Assembly (NCBI GenBank): GCA_018223415.1 | Contig: JAGTTQ010000001.1 | Location: forward strand, 2,763,865-2,827,864 | Direction: 5' to 3' | From: Eubacteriaceae bacterium Marseille-Q4139 | GTDB taxonomy: Bacteria; Bacillota; Clostridia; Lachnospirales; Lachnospiraceae | Length of the DNA: 64,000 nucleotides | In this document: one piece after another, positions 53,359 through 61,236 of the stretch | Layout: each line of letters begins with the position of its first letter | Numbering within the stretch: position 1 is the first letter of the stretch | Position numbers and translations under genes: made by a program | Notes under the pieces: generated by a model | What the model was told of the DNA's origin: nothing | What the model saw: only the letters and a program-made list of their open reading frames with translations | Database searches by the model: none

Positions 53359-54021
53359 ATGTCACCGAGAACAGTATTTGAACAGGAATTAAAGGAGCTG
53401 CGTCTTGATGTGCTCCAGATGGCAGACTGGGTGGAAAACGGCTACGACAATCTTTTTGAGGCCCTGGAGAAAAAGGACGGCGAGACCATGAAAAAATTCG
53501 TGCGCCACGACAGGGATATCGAGGATATGCAGCGGAACATCGAGGCCAAATGCCTGAATCTCTTTACGAGGCAGCAGCCGGTAGCCAGGGATTTAAGGAC
53601 CGTGTCGGCGGCCATGAAGATCGCCACGGACATGGAGCGGATCGGAAACCACCTCTCCGACATGGCAGAGCTTTTCGTCCGCATGAATTTTGCACCGCTT
53701 TCCGGCTATTCGGGATGTTTTGCGGACATGATCCGCGACACGAAGATTTTCGTCCATAAGGCCACCGACTCTTTTGTGAACAGGAACATGGAGCTGGCAA
53801 AAGAGGTGGTTGACGGGGATGATGAGATCGACGAGTATTTCAACCAGGTAAAGCGGGATGTGATCGGCCATTTAAAGAGCGGCACGATGGACGCCGACGG
53901 CTGCGTGGATGCGCTGATGGCGGCCAAATATCTGGAAAAGATCGGGGATCACGCGGTCAACATCGGCCAGTGGGAGATCTTCCAGGAGACAGGTGTGATC
54001 GACGAAATCCGTCTCCTTTAA
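53359..54021 (+). CDS. phoU: Phosphate-signalling protein PhoU
   Basis: A 220-residue helical protein that links the Pst transporter to the PhoR/PhoP sensor pathway. It is made of two similar three-helix halves: the first around VARDLRTVSAAMKIATDMERIGNHLSDMA and the second around VDALMAAKYLEKIGDHAVNI, each with the conserved E-R-I-G-N/D-H metal-binding motif. GAGGGAG precedes the ATG. It ends the pst operon and is followed by a strong hairpin. Confidence 0.94.
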   Translation: MSPRTVFEQELKELRLDVLQMADWVENGYDNLFEALEKKDGETMKKFVRHDRDIEDMQRNIEAKCLNLFTRQQPVARDLRTVSAAMKIATDMERIGNHLSDMAELFVRMNFAPLSGYSGCFADMIRDTKIFVHKATDSFVNRNMELAKEVVDGDDEIDEYFNQVKRDVIGHLKSGTMDADGCVDALMAAKYLEKIGDHAVNIGQWEIFQETGVIDEIRLL

Positions 54022-54040
54022 TCATACATCTGCACCAGGG

Positions 54041-54078
54041 GCGCCGGGAGCTTACAGACGTGTAAACTCCCGGCGCTT
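54041..54078 (+). terminator. Hairpin after phoU
   Basis: GCGCCGGGAG at 54041-54050 pairs perfectly with CTCCCGGCGC at 54067-54076, followed by TTTG. It ends the pst operon about 20 bases after phoU. Confidence 0.75.
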
Positions 54079-54185
54079 TGCATTGTATAAAAAGGCGGAA
54101 ATCCTTTCTCTTCCCCCGCTTCCCATACGGCGGATTTTGTGGTAAGATAGCAAAGCAACGGACAGCAAAGGCTTCCGGAAGAGGA

Positions 54186-56771
54186 ATGAGCGAAAGGACT
54201 TCCGCATATGAAAAATCGGGAAAAAAGGACAAAAAGACCATACGGTTTCTGTGGGCCAGCATGATCGGCATTCTTGTGCTCTGCATCGGCGTATTTGTCT
54301 GGATCACGAGATATATGTCGAAGGAGAGCGAGGAGACCATGGAACAGGTCGGGGAGATTTACATGTCGGAGGTAAACCGGCAGATGCAGCTCCACTTCCG
54401 TTCCATCGTCGAACTGCGGTTCAGCCAGATGGAGGGGATTCTGCTGCGGACGCCGCCGGAGAAGGCGGAAAGCTATGGGGAAGAGATGGCCCATGACCTG
54501 TCAGTAAGCGCCCGTGTGCGGGAATTCACATATCTGGGCCTCTATTCCAGGGACGGGACGCTGGAAACGGTTTATGGGGAGCCACTGGAGATTATCAACG
54601 GCGGCCCGTTTACAGAGGCATTAAGCGCCGGAGAAAACAAGGTAGCCGCATGGATGACCGGGAACGGGGATACGCTTCTGGTTTTTGGCATCCCTGCGTC
54701 CTATCCCATGGCAGAAGGGAAGGAAAGCCTGGGGATTGTGGCAGGCGTTCCCATGAAGGGACTCAACCAGACCATGTCCCTGAGCTCTGCGAAGGCGCTG
54801 TCCTTCTCTCATATCATCCGTAAGGATGGTTCTTTTGTTCTCCGGAACGCGGACGTGGCTGAGGAGACATATTTCCAATGGATTCTCGAAGAAACCGAAT
54901 TTCTGGACATGACGGCTGAAGAAGGCATGAACGCTATGGAGAGTGCTTTCCAAAAAGGCGAGAATTTCTCGTCGCTTTTAAATATTGAAGAAGAGCGGTA
55001 CCATGTTTACTGTACGCCGCTTCCGTATTCGGAATGGTATCTGGTTTCCATCATGCCATACGGCCCTCTGGACGAGACGGTGAACGAGCTTGGCGTGCAC
55101 CGGGTCGCGGCGATCCTGAGAGGCTGCGGACTGATTCTTCTGGCGCTTCTCTTTGTGTTTTTCTCCTATTACGGCATGACAAGGCAGCAGATGAAGGACT
55201 TAAGGCGCGCCATGAAGGAGGCGGAGCGGGCCAACCGTGCAAAGAGCGAGTTCCTCTCCAACATGAGCCATGATATCCGGACGCCGATGAATGCCATTGT
55301 CGGCATGACGGCCATCGCAGAGGCACATCTGGACAACATGGCACAGGTAAAGGACTGCCTTCGGAAAATTGAGCTTTCCAGCCGCCATCTTCTTGGGCTC
55401 ATCAACGATGTGCTGGACATGGCAAAGATTGAGAGCGGGCGGCTGTCCCTGAATGCGGAAGTAATTTCCCTGCGTGAAATCATGGATGGCCTCGTGGGGA
55501 TCATCCAGCCGCAGGTCGAGGCAAAAGAGCTGAACTTTGACATTGTCCCGGAACATATCAGGACAGAGCATGTAGTCTGCGACAGTGTGCGTTTAAACCA
55601 GGTTCTTTTAAACCTGCTTTCCAATGCCGTCAAATTTACAGCGGAGGGCGGCCGGATCGAAATGGCCGTAAGGCAGGAGCCGTCCCCGTCTGGAGACGAA
55701 TATGTCCGCATCCACTTTTATGTGAAAGATACAGGAATCGGCATGTCGCCGGAATTCCAGAAGAAAATCTTTGAATCCTTTGCAAGGGAAGACAATAAGC
55801 GTGTGCATCGGACAGAGGGAACCGGCCTCGGCATGGCCATTACAAAATACATCATTGACCAGATGGGCGGCACCATTGAGGTAAAAAGCGAGCAGAACAA
55901 GGGCAGCGAGTTCCATGTGGCGCTGGATTTGAAGGCAGCAGCGGACGGGGCCAGCGAGCAGGAGCTCGACGGGAAACTCGTGCTGTTTGCCGATGGCGAC
56001 AGCCGTGTCTGCCAGTCCGCCGCAGAGCTTTTGGCCTCCATGGGAGCAAAGACGGACTGGACGGCGGATGGACGGGAAGCCATCGGGATGGTGGAGAGAA
56101 GCCGCGAAGAAGGACGGAGCTATGACGTCATCCTTCTGGGCTGGAACCTGATGGAGCCTGACGGGACTGAAATGGTGAAGGAAATCCGCAGCCTGATGGG
56201 AAGCGCCGTGCCGGTTCTCCTGGTTTCTGCCTGCGGCTGGAGCGGGGCCGAGGCAAAGGCGAAGGAAGCCGGCGCAGACGGCTTTATCAGGAAGCCCCTG
56301 TTCCGGTCGGCGCTTTCTGCCGTAATTCTCCCGCTTTTTAACAAAGAGGTGCAGGCCGCAGAGGTCATGGAAGAGGCGGAGACGGCCGCGAATATTCAGG
56401 GGAAACGGCTCCTGATTGCCGAGGACAACGAGCTCAACTGGGAGATTGCGAATGAGCTTCTCACAGACTGCGGGTTCCTTCTGGACTGGGCCGAAAACGG
56501 GAAGCGCTGCGTGGAAAAGTTTGAGGCTTCTGAGCCGGGATACTACGCGGCTGTCCTGATGGATATCCGGATGCCTGTCATGGACGGCTACGAGGCCACA
56601 AGGGCGATCCGGACATCGAACCGGCCGGACTCCGGCCTTCCGATCATCGCCATGACGGCCGATGCTTTTGCCGAGGACGTGAAAAAATGCCTGGACTGCG
56701 GCATGGATGCCCATGTGGCAAAGCCTTTGGATATCCGAAACCTGGCGGCCGTGCTGGAAAGACTGATTTAA
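54186..56771 (+). CDS. Hybrid sensor histidine kinase with two receiver domains, the first degenerate
   Basis: An 861-residue membrane kinase. The ATG at 54186 is chosen because the longer frame runs over the phoU terminator. Helix 1 is at about residues 20-42, an extracellular Cache-like sensor follows, and helix 2 is near 316-338. The H-box SNMSHDIRTPMNAIVGM holds the phosphorylated His; the ATP domain has NLLSNAVKFT, DTGIGM and GTGLGMAIT. The first receiver reads VILLGWNLME, with Gly in place of the phospho-accepting Asp. The second has VLMDIRMPVMDG with the Asp intact. No HPt domain or response regulator is adjacent; the ligand is unknown. A TAAGAT at 54143-54148 with TGG before it may be the -10. 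Confidence 0.9.
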   Translation: MSERTSAYEKSGKKDKKTIRFLWASMIGILVLCIGVFVWITRYMSKESEETMEQVGEIYMSEVNRQMQLHFRSIVELRFSQMEGILLRTPPEKAESYGEEMAHDLSVSARVREFTYLGLYSRDGTLETVYGEPLEIINGGPFTEALSAGENKVAAWMTGNGDTLLVFGIPASYPMAEGKESLGIVAGVPMKGLNQTMSLSSAKALSFSHIIRKDGSFVLRNADVAEETYFQWILEETEFLDMTAEEGMNAMESAFQKGENFSSLLNIEEERYHVYCTPLPYSEWYLVSIMPYGPLDETVNELGVHRVAAILRGCGLILLALLFVFFSYYGMTRQQMKDLRRAMKEAERANRAKSEFLSNMSHDIRTPMNAIVGMTAIAEAHLDNMAQVKDCLRKIELSSRHLLGLINDVLDMAKIESGRLSLNAEVISLREIMDGLVGIIQPQVEAKELNFDIVPEHIRTEHVVCDSVRLNQVLLNLLSNAVKFTAEGGRIEMAVRQEPSPSGDEYVRIHFYVKDTGIGMSPEFQKKIFESFAREDNKRVHRTEGTGLGMAITKYIIDQMGGTIEVKSEQNKGSEFHVALDLKAAADGASEQELDGKLVLFADGDSRVCQSAAELLASMGAKTDWTADGREAIGMVERSREEGRSYDVILLGWNLMEPDGTEMVKEIRSLMGSAVPVLLVSACGWSGAEAKAKEAGADGFIRKPLFRSALSAVILPLFNKEVQAAEVMEEAETAANIQGKRLLIAEDNELNWEIANELLTDCGFLLDWAENGKRCVEKFEASEPGYYAAVLMDIRMPVMDGYEATRAIRTSNRPDSGLPIIAMTADAFAEDVKKCLDCGMDAHVAKPLDIRNLAAVLERLI

Positions 56772-56794
56772 AGAAAGAAGCCGTCATGATGCCG

Positions 56795-56833
56795 TAAAAA
56801 AATCCGGCCTCCCTGCTTTTTCGGGAAGGCCGG
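56795..56833 (-). terminator. Terminator of the nitrilase gene
   Basis: CCGGCCTCCC pairs with the GGGAAGGCCGG side (one mismatch) and is followed by a run of seven T on the minus strand. It also separates the convergent kinase gene. Confidence 0.8.
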
Positions 56834-56839
56834 AATTTC

Positions 56840-57649
56840 TTACAGATTTTCCATCCGCGTAGCAAGAAGCGGAAGCTGTTCTCTGACGGAATCCACTTCA
56901 TCCAGGTCGATGACCGTAGTCTGGAGCTGTTCGGAAGCGCCGAGCTGGTTCAAAACCGTGCCCCAGGGCGAGACGGCGATGGAATGGCCCCAGGAATGGT
57001 AGGAGGCGCTCCTGTCCCTGGCCGGCGCCGTGCCGAAGGTAAAGACCTGGTTGTCGATGGCACGGGAGCGGAACAGGACTTCCCAGTGGGCCGGCCCGGT
57101 TGTCATGTTGAAGGCGGCCGGGACGAGGATGATTTTTGCGCCCTCTAAAACCATGCGCCTGGCTAACTCCGGGAATCGGAAATCATAGCAGATGCAGAGG
57201 CCGATTTTCCCAAATTCCGTATCAAAGACCGTGGCGGAATTTCCCGGCGATAAGGTGTCGGATTCTTTAAAGCACTGGCCGCCCTTTACGTCGATATCGA
57301 AGAGATGGACCTTCCGGTGCTTGGCGATCTGGCGTCCCTCCCGGTCAAAGACATAGGCCGTGTTGTAGACGCGCCCGTCGTCCCCCAGCTCCGGCACGGA
57401 ACCGGCGGAAAGATAAATCCGGAATTTTTTTGCGGCATCGGAGAGAGCGGCCCAGACGGGGCCGCCTTCTTTTTCGGCGTAGGCCGGGAAATTCGGCGTC
57501 TCATAAGGGCAGACGAACATCTCCGGCAGGCAGACGATGTCGGCCTTCTCCTCTTTGGCCTGCCAGAGCTTTGGGATCAGCATTTCAATATTTTTCATCT
57601 TGTCGCTGTAAACGCGGGTCTGGAGCTGTACGATGGTGAGCTTTGTCAT
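56840..57649 (-). CDS. Carbon-nitrogen hydrolase (nitrilase superfamily, Nit2/omega-amidase-like)
   Basis: A 269-residue amidase-fold enzyme. The catalytic triad is visible: Glu in CLPEMFVCPYE (near 43), Lys in HRKVHLFDID (near 112) and Cys in GLCICYDFRFPELAR (near 153). The sequence pattern resembles Nit2/omega-amidase, which hydrolyses alpha-ketoglutaramate or ketosuccinamate, more than nitrilases. It stands alone with its own terminator and is divergent from the PheB-hom operon. The true substrate is unproven. Confidence 0.9.
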   Translation of the reverse strand: MTKLTIVQLQTRVYSDKMKNIEMLIPKLWQAKEEKADIVCLPEMFVCPYETPNFPAYAEKEGGPVWAALSDAAKKFRIYLSAGSVPELGDDGRVYNTAYVFDREGRQIAKHRKVHLFDIDVKGGQCFKESDTLSPGNSATVFDTEFGKIGLCICYDFRFPELARRMVLEGAKIILVPAAFNMTTGPAHWEVLFRSRAIDNQVFTFGTAPARDRSASYHSWGHSIAVSPWGTVLNQLGASEQLQTTVIDLDEVDSVREQLPLLATRMENL

Positions 57650-57826
57650 GGTATGAACCCTCCTTTTTAATGGAACTCGTTACTTACCAGTTTAAAGACT
57701 GCGGCGCAGAATGTCAATTCCGCAAAACAGCCGGAGGAAGAAATTTCCACCGGTGAAAATTCCTGCAATTCCTGAGGAAAATCTCCGCCATGGACGTCTG
57801 CTTTCGGATTGTATGGGGGAAAATAC
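57650..57826. other. Divergent intergenic region before the PheB-hom operon
   Basis: No gene, RNA or riboswitch was recognised in this part of the 280-base gap. The PheB-hom promoter lies just downstream at 57827-57855. Confidence 0.5.
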
Positions 57827-57855
57827 TTGATTTTTTTATACAATTATGCTAATAT
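57827..57855 (+). promoter_or_regulatory. Promoter of the PheB-hom operon
   Basis: TTGATT at 57827-57832 and TAATAT at 57850-57855 are spaced by 17 bases, with TGC before the -10 as an extended element. Confidence 0.65.
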
Positions 57856-57931
57856 CTTCCGAGTAAAGACAAATGTATTTGTGAGACGAACATGCCGTAC
57901 AGTCTTGTGCGGCAGAAGGGGCTTTTTAAAG

Positions 57932-58378
57932 ATGGAAGCAAAAAAGAGATATTACGTGGTAAATGAGAGGGCGCTGCCGGAGGTACTCCAGAAGGTCGTG
58001 GAAGCGAAACGGCTCCTGGATTCGGACCGCTCCATGACTGTTCAGGAGGCCACGGAGCGGGTGGGCCTAAGCCGCAGCTCCTTTTACAAATATAAGGACG
58101 ACATTCTTCCTCTTTCCGACAATACCAAAGGGAAGACCGTGACCCTGGTGACGCAGATGAATGACGAGCCAGGGCTTTTGTCGGATCTTCTCCATGTGGT
58201 AGCCACCTACCGGGCCAACATCCTGACGATCCACCAGACGATCCCGGTCAACGGCGTGGCGACGGTGACTTTGAGCGTCGAAGTCCTGCCGGATACGGGG
58301 AACGTGGCGAGGATGATGGAAGAGATCGAAGAACTGACGGGAATTTATGACATCAGGATTTTAGGAGTGGAAAAGTAA
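57932..58378 (+). CDS. ACT-domain protein, PheB/UPF0735 family
   Basis: A 148-residue protein. Residues 1-65 form a helical, HTH-like part with TVQEATERVGLSRSSFYKYKDDI, and residues 70-145 are an ACT domain (VTLVTQMNDEPGLLSDLLHVVA), which binds amino acids. The ATG at 57932 is the usual family start; the upstream frame runs through the promoter. It overlaps hom by one base. Such pairs are common in Clostridia, so it may sense threonine, isoleucine or an aromatic amino acid and tune this pathway. Confidence 0.88.
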   Translation: MEAKKRYYVVNERALPEVLQKVVEAKRLLDSDRSMTVQEATERVGLSRSSFYKYKDDILPLSDNTKGKTVTLVTQMNDEPGLLSDLLHVVATYRANILTIHQTIPVNGVATVTLSVEVLPDTGNVARMMEEIEELTGIYDIRILGVEK

Positions 58379-59589
58379 TGAAAGCAGCAATCATGGGATA
58401 CGGCACGATTGGCTCCGGGGTTTTTGAGGTGCTCCGGGAAAATCGTGAACAGATAGAAAAGAAGGCGGGAGAGCCCATCGAGATCAAATATGTGCTCGAT
58501 CTGCGGGACCTTTCCGGGACACCGGCGGAGGAAGCGGCAGTGAAAGACCTTTCCGTGATCGAGAACGACCCGGAGGTCTCCATAGTCGTAGAAACCATGG
58601 GCGGGACGACGCCGGCCTATGAGTTTGTAAAGCGGTGCCTCTTAAAGGGAAAACATGTGGTGACGTCCAACAAAGCGCTGGTGGCGGCCCACGGGACAGA
58701 GCTTTTAAGGCTTGCCGGGGAAAAGGGCGTAAACTTCCTGTTCGAGGCCAGCGTCGGCGGCGGGATCCCGATTATTAGGACGTTGAACGACAGCCTGGCC
58801 GGCGAAGACATCCTGGAAATTTCCGGCATCATGAACGGCACCACCAACTATATCCTGTCCAAGATGTACGAGGAGGGCTGGACGTTTGATGACGCCCTGC
58901 GGACGGCTCAGGAGCTGGGCTACGCGGAGCGGGATCCAAAGGCCGATGTGGAGGGCTATGACACATGCAGGAAGCTTGCAATCCTGACGGCCGTCTCCAC
59001 AAGGAAAGAAACCAGCTACGAGGACATCCCGACAAGAGGGATCACAGACATCACCGACCTGGATTTCAGCTATGCGGCCAGGCTCGGCACTTCGATTAAG
59101 CTCCTTGGCATCAGCCGCAAAAAAGACGGGAAGCTCTATGCCGAGGTGGCGCCGGTGATGGTTGGGGCCCAGAATCCGCTGTATTCCGTGAGCGGCGTCT
59201 ACAACGGGATCATGGTGACAGGGAATATGCTCGGCGTGTCCATGTTTTACGGCAGCGGCGCCGGGAAGCTCCCGACGGCAAGCGCCGTGGCGGCCGACAT
59301 GATCCATGCGGCGATTCGGAAAAACAGCCGGCTGTCGCCTGGCTGGTGCGAAGAAAAGCAGGAAATCCTTCCGGCTGACCTTCTGGAGCGGAGATACTTT
59401 GTGCGATTTGAAGGGAAGCGCCAGGAGAAGAAGGAGATCGTGGAGAACGCCTTCGGGAAGGTGAAATGGATTTCCCTGGAGGGTATGGACGAATTTGCCG
59501 TCCTCACAGAGAAGATGAGCGGTGAGAAATTCCGGGCTGCGGCCGAGGCGGTCGGCGGCCTGCGCCAGCACATCACGGCAGAACTATGA
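58378..59589 (+). CDS. hom: Homoserine dehydrogenase
   Basis: A 403-residue enzyme that reduces aspartate semialdehyde to homoserine for threonine and methionine synthesis. The NAD(P) loop GYGTIGSGVFEVL starts the protein; NKALVAAHG, FEASVGGGIPII, SGIMNGTTNYILSKM and GYAERDPKADVEGYD carry the substrate and catalytic residues. The C-terminal 80 residues are an ACT-like regulatory domain. It overlaps the PheB gene at TAATG and is overlapped by the DUF2752 gene. Confidence 0.95.
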   Translation: MKAAIMGYGTIGSGVFEVLRENREQIEKKAGEPIEIKYVLDLRDLSGTPAEEAAVKDLSVIENDPEVSIVVETMGGTTPAYEFVKRCLLKGKHVVTSNKALVAAHGTELLRLAGEKGVNFLFEASVGGGIPIIRTLNDSLAGEDILEISGIMNGTTNYILSKMYEEGWTFDDALRTAQELGYAERDPKADVEGYDTCRKLAILTAVSTRKETSYEDIPTRGITDITDLDFSYAARLGTSIKLLGISRKKDGKLYAEVAPVMVGAQNPLYSVSGVYNGIMVTGNMLGVSMFYGSGAGKLPTASAVAADMIHAAIRKNSRLSPGWCEEKQEILPADLLERRYFVRFEGKRQEKKEIVENAFGKVKWISLEGMDEFAVLTEKMSGEKFRAAAEAVGGLRQHITAEL

Positions 59590-59951
59590 GTGTGGTAAGA
59601 GAAATTTTTATCCTGTGGCGGAACGGGGAGATCCCCTGCTTGTTCCACCTGTTCACCGGCCTCTACTGTCCCGGCTGCGGCGGGACGCGGGCCGTCAAGG
59701 CGCTGCTTTTGGGGCGGCCGCTTGTGAGCTTTCTGTATCACCCGCTGGTGCTTTTCTGTGCGCTTTTGGCGCTGTGGTTCGCCTGGTCATATTTCCTTTA
59801 CCGGCGGACGGGAAAGGAACGGTACCGGCCGTCTTTTGACAATAAATATGTGTATGCGGCGGCCATTCTCACTGCCGTCAACTTTATCATAAAAAATGTG
59901 CTTCTGATATTCTTCGGGATTGACCTTCTGGCGCTTCTGCCGAAGGTATGA
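59586..59951 (+). CDS. DUF2752 membrane protein
   Basis: A 121-residue protein with about three helices. The GLYCPGCGGTRAVKALL motif is the signature of DUF2752, a small membrane family with a conserved CPxCGxTR. Its start overlaps the hom stop by four bases, but a functional link with homoserine synthesis is not known. Function unknown. Confidence 0.85.
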   Translation: MSVVREIFILWRNGEIPCLFHLFTGLYCPGCGGTRAVKALLLGRPLVSFLYHPLVLFCALLALWFAWSYFLYRRTGKERYRPSFDNKYVYAAAILTAVNFIIKNVLLIFFGIDLLALLPKV

Positions 59952-59993
59952 AAAACCCCGGCCGTGCTTCCAACGTGAAAAACATGGCCGGGG
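59952..59993. terminator. Bidirectional terminator between the DUF2752 and DUF4190 genes
   Basis: CCCCGGCC pairs with GGCCGGGG. A run of A before it gives TTTTT on the minus strand, so it mainly serves the DUF4190 gene but also closes the hom operon. Confidence 0.8.
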
Positions 59994-60009
59994 TACTTAT
60001 ATTTTTATG

Positions 60010-61038
60010 CTACTGCATCTGCTGGAGCTGCTGTTCCATCTGCTCGTAGATTTCGTTGAACATGGCGGCGTTTTCCGGGTCATTCATGAAGCTCGTAAAA
60101 GCCAGGACGTAGAGGAACTCGCCGATGCCTAAAAGGATGCAGATGATGCCGAGGACGATGCCTGCGATGGCCGTGCCGGAGAAAGGCTGTCCCTTTTTCG
60201 AGATCACGGCAAAGCTGACGGCGCCGACGCCCAGGATAATGGCGAGAGGGAAGGCGCAGCAGCAGAGGGTCAAAAGGCCGAGAATCCCGCAGGCCAGAGA
60301 GCCTGTGGCAAAGTTGTTCTTCGGCTTTTGCTGGCGCGGCTGACCGCCCGGCATGTTCCCGTTTCCGGGATTCTGGTATCCGCCGGGATGCGGCTGGCCG
60401 TACGGATCATAAGGGCCGTTTTGCCCGGGTGCGCCGTAATAGCCGCTCTGGTTTTGCTGCCCGTAGGGGTCATACTGGCCGGGGCCGCCGTAATATCCGC
60501 CGTGATTTTGCTGTCCATATGGGTCATAAGCGCCGTTCTGTCCCGGGGCGCCGTATCCGCCGTTCTGGTTTTGCTGTCCGTAGGGGTCATACTGACCGCC
60601 GGGCATGTTTCCGCCGCCGGGATTCTGGTACCCGCCGGGATTTTGCTGGCCGTAAGGGGCGTGCTGTCCGGGGCCGCCCGGATTCTGCCCATAGGGATCG
60701 TAGGGGCCGTACTGGCCGCCGGGCATGTTTCCGCCTCCGGGGTTCTGGTATCCGCCCTGATTTTGCTGCCCATAGGGGTCATACGGGCCGTTTTGTCCGG
60801 GTGTGCCATACTGCCCCTGGCTGTTCTGCTCTTTGGGGCCTGACGCCTGTCCGAAGGGATCCGGTGCCTGCTGCCAGGATTCCTGGCTGTGCCCGGCTTC
60901 CTGAGAACCCTGTCCGCTTTCATAAGACGTCCAGCCGTCTTCCTGTCTGTCCGTGCCAGTCTCCGGCCTTTTACTGCCGTCTGTCTCCGGCATGTTTTCC
61001 ATGCCGCCGTTATATTCGTTTCTATCCATATCTGCCAT
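60010..61038 (-). CDS. DUF4190 membrane protein with a long Gly/Gln/Tyr/Pro-rich repeat domain
   Basis: A 342-residue protein. The ATG at 61038 has AGGAGG ten bases upstream. Residues about 65-240 are low-complexity repeats built from DPYGQQN, GGYQNPGGGNMPGGQY and GAPGQNGPY units, rich in Gly, Gln, Asn, Tyr and Pro and without charge. The C-terminal part (about 248-320) is a DUF4190 domain with two helices. The N-terminal 40 residues are acidic. The repeat looks prion-like and may form condensates or bind peptidoglycan or other surface. Function unknown. Confidence 0.82.
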   Translation of the reverse strand: MADMDRNEYNGGMENMPETDGSKRPETGTDRQEDGWTSYESGQGSQEAGHSQESWQQAPDPFGQASGPKEQNSQGQYGTPGQNGPYDPYGQQNQGGYQNPGGGNMPGGQYGPYDPYGQNPGGPGQHAPYGQQNPGGYQNPGGGNMPGGQYDPYGQQNQNGGYGAPGQNGAYDPYGQQNHGGYYGGPGQYDPYGQQNQSGYYGAPGQNGPYDPYGQPHPGGYQNPGNGNMPGGQPRQQKPKNNFATGSLACGILGLLTLCCCAFPLAIILGVGAVSFAVISKKGQPFSGTAIAGIVLGIICILLGIGEFLYVLAFTSFMNDPENAAMFNEIYEQMEQQLQQMQ

Positions 61039-61159
61039 AATTCCAGTCCTCCTGCGAGCCAGATAGCATAAGTTCAAAAGTATTTTCTGACGGCCTGCCG
61101 AAAGTGGCAGAACCGTATCCTCATTTTAACACGAACAGGGGGCCTTGTCCATATTTAAG

Positions 61160-61188
61160 TTGCATATCGCCCCCCTTTGAATTATAAT
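61160..61188 (+). promoter_or_regulatory. Promoter of tex
   Basis: TTGCAT at 61160-61165 and TATAAT at 61183-61188 are spaced by 17 bases. The transcript would start about 42 bases before the tex ATG. Confidence 0.7.
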
Positions 61189-61236
61189 GAATAATGGAAC
61201 GCCGGACGCCCGGCGAAGGAATGAAGGAGCAGATAT

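Noticed and set aside
60320..60850. Possible CRISPR array at the repeated DNA of the DUF4190 gene
   Set aside because: The repeats are uneven, in frame and code for PYGQQ-type units; there are no unique spacers or cas genes.
60270..60923. 217-codon frame and a plus-strand frame across the DUF4190 repeats
   Set aside because: Repeated DNA opens all frames; the DUF4190 frame has the ribosome binding site, the terminator and a recognised domain.
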